From Lentisphaerota bacterium (GTDB lineage: Bacteria > Verrucomicrobiota > Lentisphaeria > Victivallales > Victivallaceae): DNA of 41,293 nt. The stretch lies in NCBI GenBank assembly GCA_015061495.1, contig SUWL01000019.1, positions 1 through 41,293 on the forward strand. Reading direction: 5' to 3'. Shown in pieces: positions 16,593 through 23,871 of this stretch (position 1 is the stretch's first letter; the number at the start of each line of letters is the position of its first letter). The notes beneath the pieces were generated by a model. It saw only the letters and a program-made list of their open reading frames with translations, did no database searches and was not told where the DNA came from. Both the position numbers and the translations under genes were made by a program.

Positions 16593-16621
16593 TTGATTTT
16601 ATAATCATAGTAATGTAAATT
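16593..16621 (+). promoter_or_regulatory. Weak candidate promoter for the RsmE-lipoprotein gene
   Basis: TTGATT (16593-16598) and TAAATT (16616-16621) have a 17-bp spacer in a very AT-rich 70-bp gap. The -10 match is only four of six, so the call is tentative. A TATAAT at 16600-16605 has no -35 at proper spacing. Confidence 0.3.
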
Positions 16622-16645
16622 ATAAAGAAGGAATTGTCAGGCAAT

Positions 16646-17809
16646 ATGCGTCGGGTATTTTGTTCGGATATCCCGGAGGCAGGCGAGGTCGCTATTCTGG
16701 AGCCGCGTGAGCAGGAACATTTGTTCAAAGTTCTGCGTGCCAGAGCCGGTGAACGTTTCGGTCTGCTTGACGGCAAAGGGGTGTGCGCTGAAGGAGTCGT
16801 GGAAAATGGAAAGATTCTGCGGGTCGTTTCGCGGGAAGTTGTTCCTGAACCGCAGGTGAAACTGCACTTGTGCTGCGCCATGCCCAAAAAACAAAAGCTT
16901 GATCAGCTGCTTAAACAGGCTGCTGAACTTGGAGTATGGAGCATCCGTCCGGTGCGCTGTGTCCATTCAGTCGCCGAAGGAGGCGGCAGAGAGCGGTGGG
17001 AAGTGCTGCTGCGTGAAGCGTGCAAGCAGTCGGGTAATCCTTTTCTGCCGCGGATCGAACCGGAAGAGAAATTGCCGGCAGTTCTGGAAAAGTTGGAACA
17101 GGAAAACATAAAAATATATTATGGTTCGGTGACAGTGGTGGAACCCGGCGGGAGGATCGCCGGGGATAAGGCAGTGTTGATCGGACCGGAAGGGGGCTTC
17201 GCCCCGGAGGAAATCGAAATGTTGGAGAAAAAGAGTGCTGAACCGTTGAACCTCGGACCCTATGTCCTGCGTTTGGAAACTGCCGCCGTCTGTGCATTGG
17301 CAGTTCTGCGTAAATTGTCAGTGTTTATGTTGACTTTGCTGGCAGTTTTCGTCATGACCGGATGCGGTGATGATTGTCAGGAGCTGATCGATGAGGGCAA
17401 TGAATTGGTCGAGAGCGGTGACGGCAACGGGGCAGTGATAAAATTCCGGATGGCGATCGCCGAAAATCCTGAAAACCCCAATGGATATCTCGCCCTTGCC
17501 AAAGTTTGCGATGAAAAACTCAATGAGCCGGTCGAAGCACTCCATGCCTATGAGATGTATCTCAAAAAAATCCCCCAGGATGAAGTTGAACAGAGAGGAA
17601 TTGTTGAAGCGGCTATCAAAAATATCAAAGACAAACTTGCCGGTGAGTGGAGCGATGGCAGCAGCACTGACAGCAATGCCGAAGTTATGGAGCTGCAGCA
17701 TCAGGTGGAAGTATTGCAGAAAGAATTGAACAAAGTCAAGAAACAGCGCGACAAAATGATGGCAGACAACAATAAATTGCGTTCTGCATCTAAAAACGGA
17801 AGACGGTAA
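16646..17809 (+). CDS. rsmE: RsmE 16S rRNA (uracil-1498-N3) methyltransferase fused to a lipoprotein-like TPR/coiled-coil domain
   Basis: Residues 1-222 look like a complete RsmE. There is an N-terminal PUA-like part (MRRVFCSDIPE, EQEHLFKVLRAR) and a SPOUT knot with AVLIGPEGGFAPEEIEML and LNLGPYVLRLETAAVCALAVL. RsmE methylates U1498 of 16S rRNA. The frame continues without a stop into LTLLAVFVMTGCGDD, which is a lipoprotein signal peptide with a lipobox. A TPR-like segment (AVIKFRMAIAENPENPNGYLALAK, in two parts) and a Lys/Glu-rich coiled coil to residue 387 follow. A cytoplasmic enzyme with an internal export signal makes little sense, so two products or a lost stop are likely. I chose the ATG at 16646; a TTG at 16634 also exists. 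The next gene overlaps by 1 nt. Confidence 0.8.
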   Translation: MRRVFCSDIPEAGEVAILEPREQEHLFKVLRARAGERFGLLDGKGVCAEGVVENGKILRVVSREVVPEPQVKLHLCCAMPKKQKLDQLLKQAAELGVWSIRPVRCVHSVAEGGGRERWEVLLREACKQSGNPFLPRIEPEEKLPAVLEKLEQENIKIYYGSVTVVEPGGRIAGDKAVLIGPEGGFAPEEIEMLEKKSAEPLNLGPYVLRLETAAVCALAVLRKLSVFMLTLLAVFVMTGCGDDCQELIDEGNELVESGDGNGAVIKFRMAIAENPENPNGYLALAKVCDEKLNEPVEALHAYEMYLKKIPQDEVEQRGIVEAAIKNIKDKLAGEWSDGSSTDSNAEVMELQHQVEVLQKELNKVKKQRDKMMADNNKLRSASKNGRR

Positions 17810-18237
17810 TGAAGCATTTTATTGCCGCATTCGCCGCCATGTTGCTGCTGGCTGCCGGTTGCGCTCATACTTCCACGCTGGAGTGGGAAAAGGCGGCTCC
17901 CGGCAGAGTGAGCAGCAAAGGTAATCCCGTGGTTTACGATATGAGAGCAACGAACCGCGGGATGTACCTGTTTAATTGCATTCCGCTCTGGTCGGGAAAC
18001 ATGTCCGGACCCAACCGGCATGAGTACCGGTTGCTGCAGAATAAATTGACCCGGGCGGATATGAGAAGGATGTTTGAGGTACATCGGGAAAAAATGGGAT
18101 TCGACCACGTGGAGGATGTGGAAATCAAGAGCTCTTCATCCGGGGCATTTTCACTGTGGATCGTGTGGCGCAGAAACATGTCAGCCACCGCTGTTGCAGT
18201 AAAGATGGCATCGAATCTTGAAAAAACTGAACCATGA
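17809..18237 (+). CDS. Small lipoprotein of unknown function
   Basis: The 142-residue product has a textbook lipoprotein signal, MKHFIAAFAAMLLLAAGC, with a lipobox LAAGC at residues 14-18. The mature part is mostly polar, with no recognised motif (MRATNRGMYLFNCIPLWSG, KMGFDHVEDVEI). It should be anchored to a membrane facing the periplasm. Its ATG overlaps the TAA of the preceding gene (TAATG), so it is probably co-translated with the lipoprotein-like part of that gene. This supports both being envelope proteins. Confidence 0.8.
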   Translation: MKHFIAAFAAMLLLAAGCAHTSTLEWEKAAPGRVSSKGNPVVYDMRATNRGMYLFNCIPLWSGNMSGPNRHEYRLLQNKLTRADMRRMFEVHREKMGFDHVEDVEIKSSSSGAFSLWIVWRRNMSATAVAVKMASNLEKTEP

Positions 18238-18251
18238 TATAAAGAAAAGAC

Positions 18252-18279
18252 TTGAAAAAAGCATTTAATATGCTATATT
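18252..18279 (+). promoter_or_regulatory. Promoter for the tpiA-secG-pilus cluster
   Basis: TTGAAA (18252-18257), a 16-bp spacer and TATATT (18274-18279) lie 99 bp upstream of tpiA, giving an AT-rich leader of about 90 nt. AAGGAG (18364-18369) provides a strong ribosome site 9 nt before the ATG. Confidence 0.55.
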
Positions 18280-18378
18280 TGTCTGTCTGCACGATTTTTT
18301 TAATGCGGGCGGATTGTGCTTTTTAGTTTAAAAAACATAATAATCAATATTAACGAATTTATTAAGGAGTAAGAAAAG

Positions 18379-19152
18379 ATGAGCCGTAAAGTGATCATCG
18401 CCGGTAACTGGAAAATGAATAAAAATGCCGCGGAAGGCAAAGCATTGGTCGAGGAGCTCAAAGCGATCTGCAGTAATTGCTGCTGCTGCTGCGAAGCTGA
18501 CGTGGTGGTTTGCCCGCCGTTCACTTCCATTGCAGCAGTTGTTGAAGCAGCCAAAGGCACGGCGATCAAAGTTGGCGCCCAGAATATCCACTGGGAAGAT
18601 AACGGTGCGTTTACCGGCGAGATCTCCGGTGACATGCTCAAAACTTCCGGTGTTGAATATGTCATTATCGGTCACAGCGAGAGACGTCAGTACTTCGGCG
18701 AAACCGATGCCACGGTCAATGCCCGTTTGAAAGCCGCCCTCAAGTATGATCTGATCCCCATCGTTTGTGTCGGTGAATTGCTCCAGGAACGCGAAGATAA
18801 CCAGACTGAAGCTGTCCTGACCCGTCAGATCCGTTGTGGTTTTGAAGGAATTTCTGCTGAAGATATGGCAAAGACCATCGTCGCTTACGAGCCGGTCTGG
18901 GCGATCGGTACCGGCAAAACTGCCACGCCGGAAATGGCGCAGGCAGCACATGCCCACATCCGCAAAGAGATCGCCGGTATGTTCGGTTGCGAAGTCGCCG
19001 AAAAGGTCCGCATCCAGTACGGCGGCAGCATGAAACCTGCCAACGCCCGCGAATTGGTCGCCCAGAAAGATATCGACGGCGGTCTGATCGGCGGTGCTGC
19101 GCTCAAAGCGGACAGCTTTGCTGAATTGGTCAAAGAAGCTCTCGGTAAATAA
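18379..19152 (+). CDS. tpiA: Triosephosphate isomerase
   Basis: The 257-residue enzyme has all catalytic landmarks: GNWKMNKN near the N-terminus (catalytic Lys), VIIGHSERR (His), AYEPVWAIGTGKTA (Glu) and the C-terminal YGGSMKPANA and GGLIGGAAL phosphate-binding loops. It interconverts dihydroxyacetone phosphate and glyceraldehyde-3-phosphate in glycolysis. One oddity is a run of five consecutive cysteines (ICSNCCCCCEAD, around residues 34-38), encoded by five TGC codons just before the conserved VVVCPPF strand. secG follows at 15 nt, a pairing seen in many bacteria. Confidence 0.97.
   Translation: MSRKVIIAGNWKMNKNAAEGKALVEELKAICSNCCCCCEADVVVCPPFTSIAAVVEAAKGTAIKVGAQNIHWEDNGAFTGEISGDMLKTSGVEYVIIGHSERRQYFGETDATVNARLKAALKYDLIPIVCVGELLQEREDNQTEAVLTRQIRCGFEGISAEDMAKTIVAYEPVWAIGTGKTATPEMAQAAHAHIRKEIAGMFGCEVAEKVRIQYGGSMKPANARELVAQKDIDGGLIGGAALKADSFAELVKEALGK
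18478..18492 (+). repeat. (TGC)5 trinucleotide tract in tpiA
   Basis: Five TGC codons in a row encode Cys-Cys-Cys-Cys-Cys in a surface segment of triosephosphate isomerase before the second beta strand. The tract is in frame, so unit changes would alter only the number of cysteines. Confidence 0.9.
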
Positions 19153-19167
19153 TTTTGTGAGGAAAAA

Positions 19168-19509
19168 ATGCCCGTTTTGACAGTTCTTCTTTATGTGGCG
19201 ATTTTCATCGTTGCACTGCTGTTGATCGTGCTGATTCTGATCCAGCCGTCCAAGTCCGGCGGTATGGGTGCGGCATTCGGCGGGATCGGAGAGTCGGTTT
19301 TCGGCGGTAAAGCCGGCAGCCACCTGACCAAGACCACCGTTATCATGACTGCGATCTTTTTTGTGATCGCTCTTACTCTCGCCGCGGTTATCGGTTTGAA
19401 CCGCGGTGATGACGGAGTCAGTAAGGCGTTGGCAAATGCTGAAAGCGTACAGCCTGCTGCTGCCAAAGGCGAAGCCGCTCCTGCGGCGAAAACTCCGGCT
19501 GACAAGTAA
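19168..19509 (+). CDS. secG: Preprotein translocase subunit SecG
   Basis: The 113-residue membrane protein has two hydrophobic helices (about 5-26 and 54-76) flanking the SecG hallmark loop LIQPSKSGGMGAAFGG followed by GESVFGGKAGSHLTK. SecG supports the SecYEG channel during export. The C-terminal tail (AESVQPAAAKGEAAPAAK) is a low-complexity Ala/Lys extension, common in this group. It lies between tpiA and the pilus-like genes, so export capacity and the envelope machine are made from one transcript. Confidence 0.93.
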   Translation: MPVLTVLLYVAIFIVALLLIVLILIQPSKSGGMGAAFGGIGESVFGGKAGSHLTKTTVIMTAIFFVIALTLAAVIGLNRGDDGVSKALANAESVQPAAAKGEAAPAAKTPADK

Positions 19510-19521
19510 GCGGAGCGGAGG

Positions 19522-20238
19522 ATGTTTGACAGATGGTGGATCATCATAGCGGCTGTGGTGCTGCTGGGTGGTTCACTGTCGGCTGGAAACAACAAGTTGA
19601 TTTCCGGCGTGGATGTGGATGTGATGCTGGTTGAAGCTCCGGAAGTGGAGTATAAGTCCGGCAAAAAAATCGCTTCGAAATCCGAAGCGGAAAACCGGTG
19701 GCTGATGGTTCAGGTGGAATTCACCGCCAGAAACGCCGGAGTAAAGGCAAAACCGCAGCTTACGCGCAGCGGCAAAGGCTATGTCCTGCAAATGGGCGGT
19801 TTTGTGGATGATTTGCAGTTGGGTGTCCGGGTACTGCAGAATACCGGTCTGTCGGTGTCCGGCAAACCTTTGTGGGGAATGTATACCGGTGAGACCCGTT
19901 TCTATACTGTTCGTTTGGACGGGAAAAAGCATCTGGCATTGATGTTTGTGCCGGCGAAATTGATCGACCGTTACAGTGGTTCTGTTTCCGGAGATATCCG
20001 TAAGTTGAACAAAGATGACTTCAAAGTAGAGGTCGTATTCAGTGTCAACGGCAGGGAACTTGCCAGAAAGTACCGGGGAGTGTCCGGAACTGAAAGTTTT
20101 GAAGAATTGTGCAGAATGGTTCCGGTCAATATGGTTATGAATGATGGGGTGTTTCCGCGTTCCCGGACACCGTGGGCGTATTTGGGAAGCGAAAATTTTG
20201 ATTTGGAAAGAGATTGGCCGGTGCCGCAGCACAGATAA
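19522..20238 (+). CDS. Amuc_1102-like pilus-associated protein
   Basis: The 238-residue product has an N-terminal signal segment (RWWIIIAAVVLLGGSLSAG) and a mature region with no enzymatic motif. This includes LISGVDVDVMLVEAPEVEY and WLMVQVEFTARNAGVK, suggesting a beta-rich periplasmic domain. I assign it to the Amuc_1102 type from its size, exported nature and position directly before the PilM-like gene, as in the Akkermansia pilus-like locus. That is mostly a context argument. GGAG at 19512-19515 is 6 nt from the ATG. A gap of 50 bp separates it from the next gene. Confidence 0.6.
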   Translation: MFDRWWIIIAAVVLLGGSLSAGNNKLISGVDVDVMLVEAPEVEYKSGKKIASKSEAENRWLMVQVEFTARNAGVKAKPQLTRSGKGYVLQMGGFVDDLQLGVRVLQNTGLSVSGKPLWGMYTGETRFYTVRLDGKKHLALMFVPAKLIDRYSGSVSGDIRKLNKDDFKVEVVFSVNGRELARKYRGVSGTESFEELCRMVPVNMVMNDGVFPRSRTPWAYLGSENFDLERDWPVPQHR

Positions 20239-20288
20239 ATACAGTTTTGCAGAAAATTTGAAAATTTTGAAATAAGTTGGAAGAAAAG

Positions 20289-22094
20289 ATGGGAAAAGAC
20301 AATACAATTCTGACAGTTGATATTGGAAGCCGCAATTTGAGAATGGCGGAATTCCAGTTTCAAGGCAGTAATATCCTGCTGATGAATTTCCTCACCCGCA
20401 AAATGGAATTGATCGGGGAGGAGAGCATGGCAGATTGCTTTGAACGCAACTATCTGGAAATGCTCGCCGAAGGTGGATTTTCCGCTAAAAATGTACGTTT
20501 GGCGTTGCCGTCCAGTACCTCTTTTCAACGTTTGAGCAAACTTCCGCCGGTTCTGGGAAATGCTGCCAATGTTGCAAAGATCATCGAATTTGAAGCCGCC
20601 CAGGCTGTCCCCTATGCCATGCACGAGATCGAATGGGGTTATCAGCTGCTTCATCACGAATGGGATGATACCGTTGAGGAACTCAATGAAGATGGTGAAG
20701 TTGAAAAAGTCGATGTCCACAATGAAGAGTTTGAAGCACTGTTCGTTGCAGTAAAAACCGAGGATGTCGTTTGTTACACCGATGCGATTGAGCGTTCCGG
20801 CAAAAAGGTGGTTTCAGTTGAATTGTCGTCGCTCAACATCTTCAATGCGGCAGTGGTTGCCCAGATCAATGAAAATGAGTGTACCATGCTGCTGGAAATC
20901 GGTTCCAAAGGTACGTGTCTGATGATCGCGGACAACCGCCGGATTTTTATGCGCAACATCCCGATCGGCGGAGACAGTGTCAATGCTCAGATCGCCCGTG
21001 AATTCGGCGTTTCTGATCAGGAAGCTGAAGATTTGAAACGCCGCTACGGATTTATTGCTCTCGGCGGTGCTTACGATGAACCGGAATCAAAACTGGCGGC
21101 AACCATTTCCAAAATCGCCCGTAACGTGATGACCCGTCTGCACGGAGAGATCAGCCGTTCGATCAATGTCTGGCGTGCTATGCACAATGGCAACGCTCCG
21201 GTGAAAACTTTACTCGCCGGCGGCGGATCCACCATGCAGTATACCATTGAATTTTTCAAAGAAAAACTGCACATGCCGGTGGAATATCTCAATACTTTCG
21301 GTCTGGTGACGATCAATCCGGCAGTTGACCGCAATGTTCTGCAGGCATCGGCATCCATGGCGCAGAGCATGATCGGTATGGCTCTGCACAGCATCGGCAG
21401 TTGTCCGGTGGATATTTCGCTGATTCCGCGGCAGATCAAAAAGCAGGCCGAATTGGATGCCCGCAAACCCTATTTCTACGCTTCGGCTGTGGCGTTGATC
21501 AGCTGTCTGCTGATCAGTGTAGTCGGTATTCTGCAGGTCAAATATTTTGAAGATACCCGTGTCGGCAGAGTTGAAGCAGACGTTAAGCGCGCCGAGGCAG
21601 AAGTTTCCAAAATCAACGGTATGAAAGGTGAACTTGACCGGCTTCGCGGCGACTATGAGAAGTCGGTGAAGTTTTTGAAGACCCGTGATAATTTCGGTTC
21701 AATGCTCCGGCTGCTGCAGCAGGAGATGCCCAGCGACCGTATGTGGCTGGTGGCGCTGGAACCGGTGCTTGAGAGTGGCGAAGAGGATAGTATTGCCGCA
21801 ATGGGAGACGAAGGAAAACCGGTTGCTAAAAATCTTGATCACAACAGGCGGATCACTCCCGAACAATTCAGTACGATCCGGGAGATCAAAAAACTCCGTT
21901 TGGTCGGTTACGTATGGCGTATTGACTCATTGGACAATGCCGAGGACCGTAACGTGGTGAAAGAGTTTGTCAACAAACTGGAAGAGAAAAAAGATGTATT
22001 CATCAGCGTTCAGCAGGATGAACGTCCGGACGGAAATAGCAACCTGAACTATTTTGAAATCGTTCTGGAGCTTAAAGAAGTGATTAAAAAATAG
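20289..22094 (+). CDS. PilM-PilN fusion, type IV pilus-like assembly platform protein (Amuc_1101-like)
   Basis: The 601-residue protein begins with an actin-like PilM ATPase fold: ILTVDIGSRNLRMAEF (phosphate loop 1), LLEIGSKGTCLMI (phosphate loop 2, about 201-213), NIPIGGDSVNAQIARE, and TLLAGGGSTMQ (adenosine motif, 308-316). A transmembrane helix lies at about 396-415, followed by a coiled coil (420-470) and a PilN-like periplasmic domain to the end. PilM normally binds the PilN cytoplasmic tail; here the two are one chain. I chose the ATG at 20289, with GGAAG 5 nt upstream, over a TTG at 20277. The next gene begins 15 nt later. Confidence 0.8.
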   Translation: MGKDNTILTVDIGSRNLRMAEFQFQGSNILLMNFLTRKMELIGEESMADCFERNYLEMLAEGGFSAKNVRLALPSSTSFQRLSKLPPVLGNAANVAKIIEFEAAQAVPYAMHEIEWGYQLLHHEWDDTVEELNEDGEVEKVDVHNEEFEALFVAVKTEDVVCYTDAIERSGKKVVSVELSSLNIFNAAVVAQINENECTMLLEIGSKGTCLMIADNRRIFMRNIPIGGDSVNAQIAREFGVSDQEAEDLKRRYGFIALGGAYDEPESKLAATISKIARNVMTRLHGEISRSINVWRAMHNGNAPVKTLLAGGGSTMQYTIEFFKEKLHMPVEYLNTFGLVTINPAVDRNVLQASASMAQSMIGMALHSIGSCPVDISLIPRQIKKQAELDARKPYFYASAVALISCLLISVVGILQVKYFEDTRVGRVEADVKRAEAEVSKINGMKGELDRLRGDYEKSVKFLKTRDNFGSMLRLLQQEMPSDRMWLVALEPVLESGEEDSIAAMGDEGKPVAKNLDHNRRITPEQFSTIREIKKLRLVGYVWRIDSLDNAEDRNVVKEFVNKLEEKKDVFISVQQDERPDGNSNLNYFEIVLELKEVIKK

Positions 22095-22109
22095 CTGGAG
22101 TTTGATCAA

Positions 22110-23849
22110 GTGAGCAAAAAAAATAACAAAAATCTGTTTATGATCGTGACCCTGGCTTCCACTGGTGTGGTGGCAGTCGGGCTGCTGATTTTTATGGTGA
22201 TCGTGTTTTTTCAGTGGAATACTTCCCGGAAAAAGACGATCACAACACGCGAAACCATCCAGAAACTGGTCGCGTCCAAGCCTGCTCCCGGTAAGGAAAA
22301 TGAAGCGCGTATCCAGGACGATATCGACTTTTATACCAAAGTCGGTAAAGGTTTGGTGGATAACTTCAAATCTCCGCTCAATGTCGCTGTGGATATCTTT
22401 ATCGACGAATTGCAGCCGCCCAATATCAGCGCGCTGACCACTGAAGAGCAGGAGTTGTACAAGGTCGAGGGAAGCGGGGTCGAAGCGACCGATGAAAAAC
22501 CGGCAGTTCCGCTCAAGATCCGCAAACTGACCAGAAGCGAATTCAAGGAGTTTTTCCAGAAACGCTTTGATGAGTTCTGTTCCAAAAAGAATATTTCCGA
22601 AGATCGTGATAAAATTTCGTTGACGACCCTCCGCAATTTCATCAGTGAATGCCGGGATATCTTCCCCACCGGTAACTGGAACTCCGCTGTTGCCAAATTT
22701 ACCCAGGCGGCACGTCCGCTGACCTATGAGGTCATTGACGGGTCCAACGAATTGCCGATCCTGCTTTCCGCAATGGGAATGATCCGGCGGGTCGATGATC
22801 AGCCGGGTGTCTTGCGCAATCAGGTCAGCAGCATGATCCTCAAAATTAAAGGAAAAGTCCGGGAAAATATTCAGGAAAATATGAAAGTTGCCCTCAATGG
22901 CAAAGAACCGGATGAAGCACTGCTCAACGGAGCTGTCGATCACTTTTTTGCTGCAGATGCTCTGGCATTCATCGGCGGTGGCAGAGAGGAAAAGCATGAC
23001 TCATTGACCGTAGCTGAATATCCGATGGCATTTTTCCATTGGGATGTATTCGGTGATATTGCCGCACGGCTCAGCGCCGTCAGAGTACACACTCTGGTCA
23101 AAGTGATTTTGCGCGGTAGAAATGCGGAAGACGGTGGAGACGGAACTAAATCTTCCGGTAAAGTCAATCTTGCTGAATCGTTTGAAGAGGACGGAAACTT
23201 CAAACTGCATCATTACACCGTGGTATTTACCGGCGATATGAATTCCATTCGCGAGGTGGTGAAGTCTTTTGACAACGCCTGGAGAGGGGATAAAAACGGT
23301 AATGGCCGGCGGATGTATATTGTGCGTTCACTTGCACTCTATGCCACTGATAACGGCGCCGTGAAAATTATTGAAGACGGAATGGCAGATGAGAAAAAAG
23401 AGCAGAGTACTCAACAAAATAATCAACCGCGCCGCCGTCGCCGCCGGATCATTGCAGAGAATCAGAGCAGCCGCAATCAGGATGGCAGCCGTCAGACTGA
23501 AGATGTCAAAAGTTCCGCCGAACTCTCCGTTAAAGAGGCCAGAGAGAGATATTATGATGTGATGATACGCCTGGAAAAAGAGGAAGAGGAAAGAAAGAAT
23601 CCGCCTCCGCCACCGGAGAAAAAGTTTGTCCGGAATCAGGATGGCACTATTTCTGAAGTGTTAGTCGAGCCGGAGAAAAAAGAGGAAAAACAGCTTTCAG
23701 CTGAAGAAAAAGAGGCTTTTTATGACAAGTATGAAGATGGAAAGCCGGAAAATTTGAGATTCGGGTACGGTCAGACTGTTATCGGCAACCATTCCGATGA
23801 GTGTCTGGCGTACTTGGACATTGACTATGTGGTTTTGGAACAGAAGTGA
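22110..23849 (+). CDS. Amuc_1100-like anchored pilus protein (PilO-like position)
   Basis: The 579-residue protein has one N-terminal membrane helix (about 9-37, LFMIVTLASTGVVAVGLLIF) followed by a large soluble domain. A charged, low-complexity stretch lies at about 425-550 (PRRRRRRIIAENQSSRNQ; EEEERKNPPPPPEKK). The position after PilM-PilN and the topology match Amuc_1100, the Akkermansia outer protein known for TLR2 signalling. That protein is only about 317 residues, so this one is much longer. The start is GTG at 22110, with GGAG 9 nt upstream. The assignment is from context and topology; I see no diagnostic motif. Confidence 0.6.
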   Translation: MSKKNNKNLFMIVTLASTGVVAVGLLIFMVIVFFQWNTSRKKTITTRETIQKLVASKPAPGKENEARIQDDIDFYTKVGKGLVDNFKSPLNVAVDIFIDELQPPNISALTTEEQELYKVEGSGVEATDEKPAVPLKIRKLTRSEFKEFFQKRFDEFCSKKNISEDRDKISLTTLRNFISECRDIFPTGNWNSAVAKFTQAARPLTYEVIDGSNELPILLSAMGMIRRVDDQPGVLRNQVSSMILKIKGKVRENIQENMKVALNGKEPDEALLNGAVDHFFAADALAFIGGGREEKHDSLTVAEYPMAFFHWDVFGDIAARLSAVRVHTLVKVILRGRNAEDGGDGTKSSGKVNLAESFEEDGNFKLHHYTVVFTGDMNSIREVVKSFDNAWRGDKNGNGRRMYIVRSLALYATDNGAVKIIEDGMADEKKEQSTQQNNQPRRRRRRIIAENQSSRNQDGSRQTEDVKSSAELSVKEARERYYDVMIRLEKEEEERKNPPPPPEKKFVRNQDGTISEVLVEPEKKEEKQLSAEEKEAFYDKYEDGKPENLRFGYGQTVIGNHSDECLAYLDIDYVVLEQK

Positions 23850-23871
23850 CGGATTGCCGGAGGATTGAACA

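Noticed and set aside
16571-16605. TTGAAA and TATAAT as a promoter upstream of the RsmE gene
   Set aside because: The spacer is 23 bp, too long for a sigma-70 promoter; a weaker pair with 17 bp was preferred.
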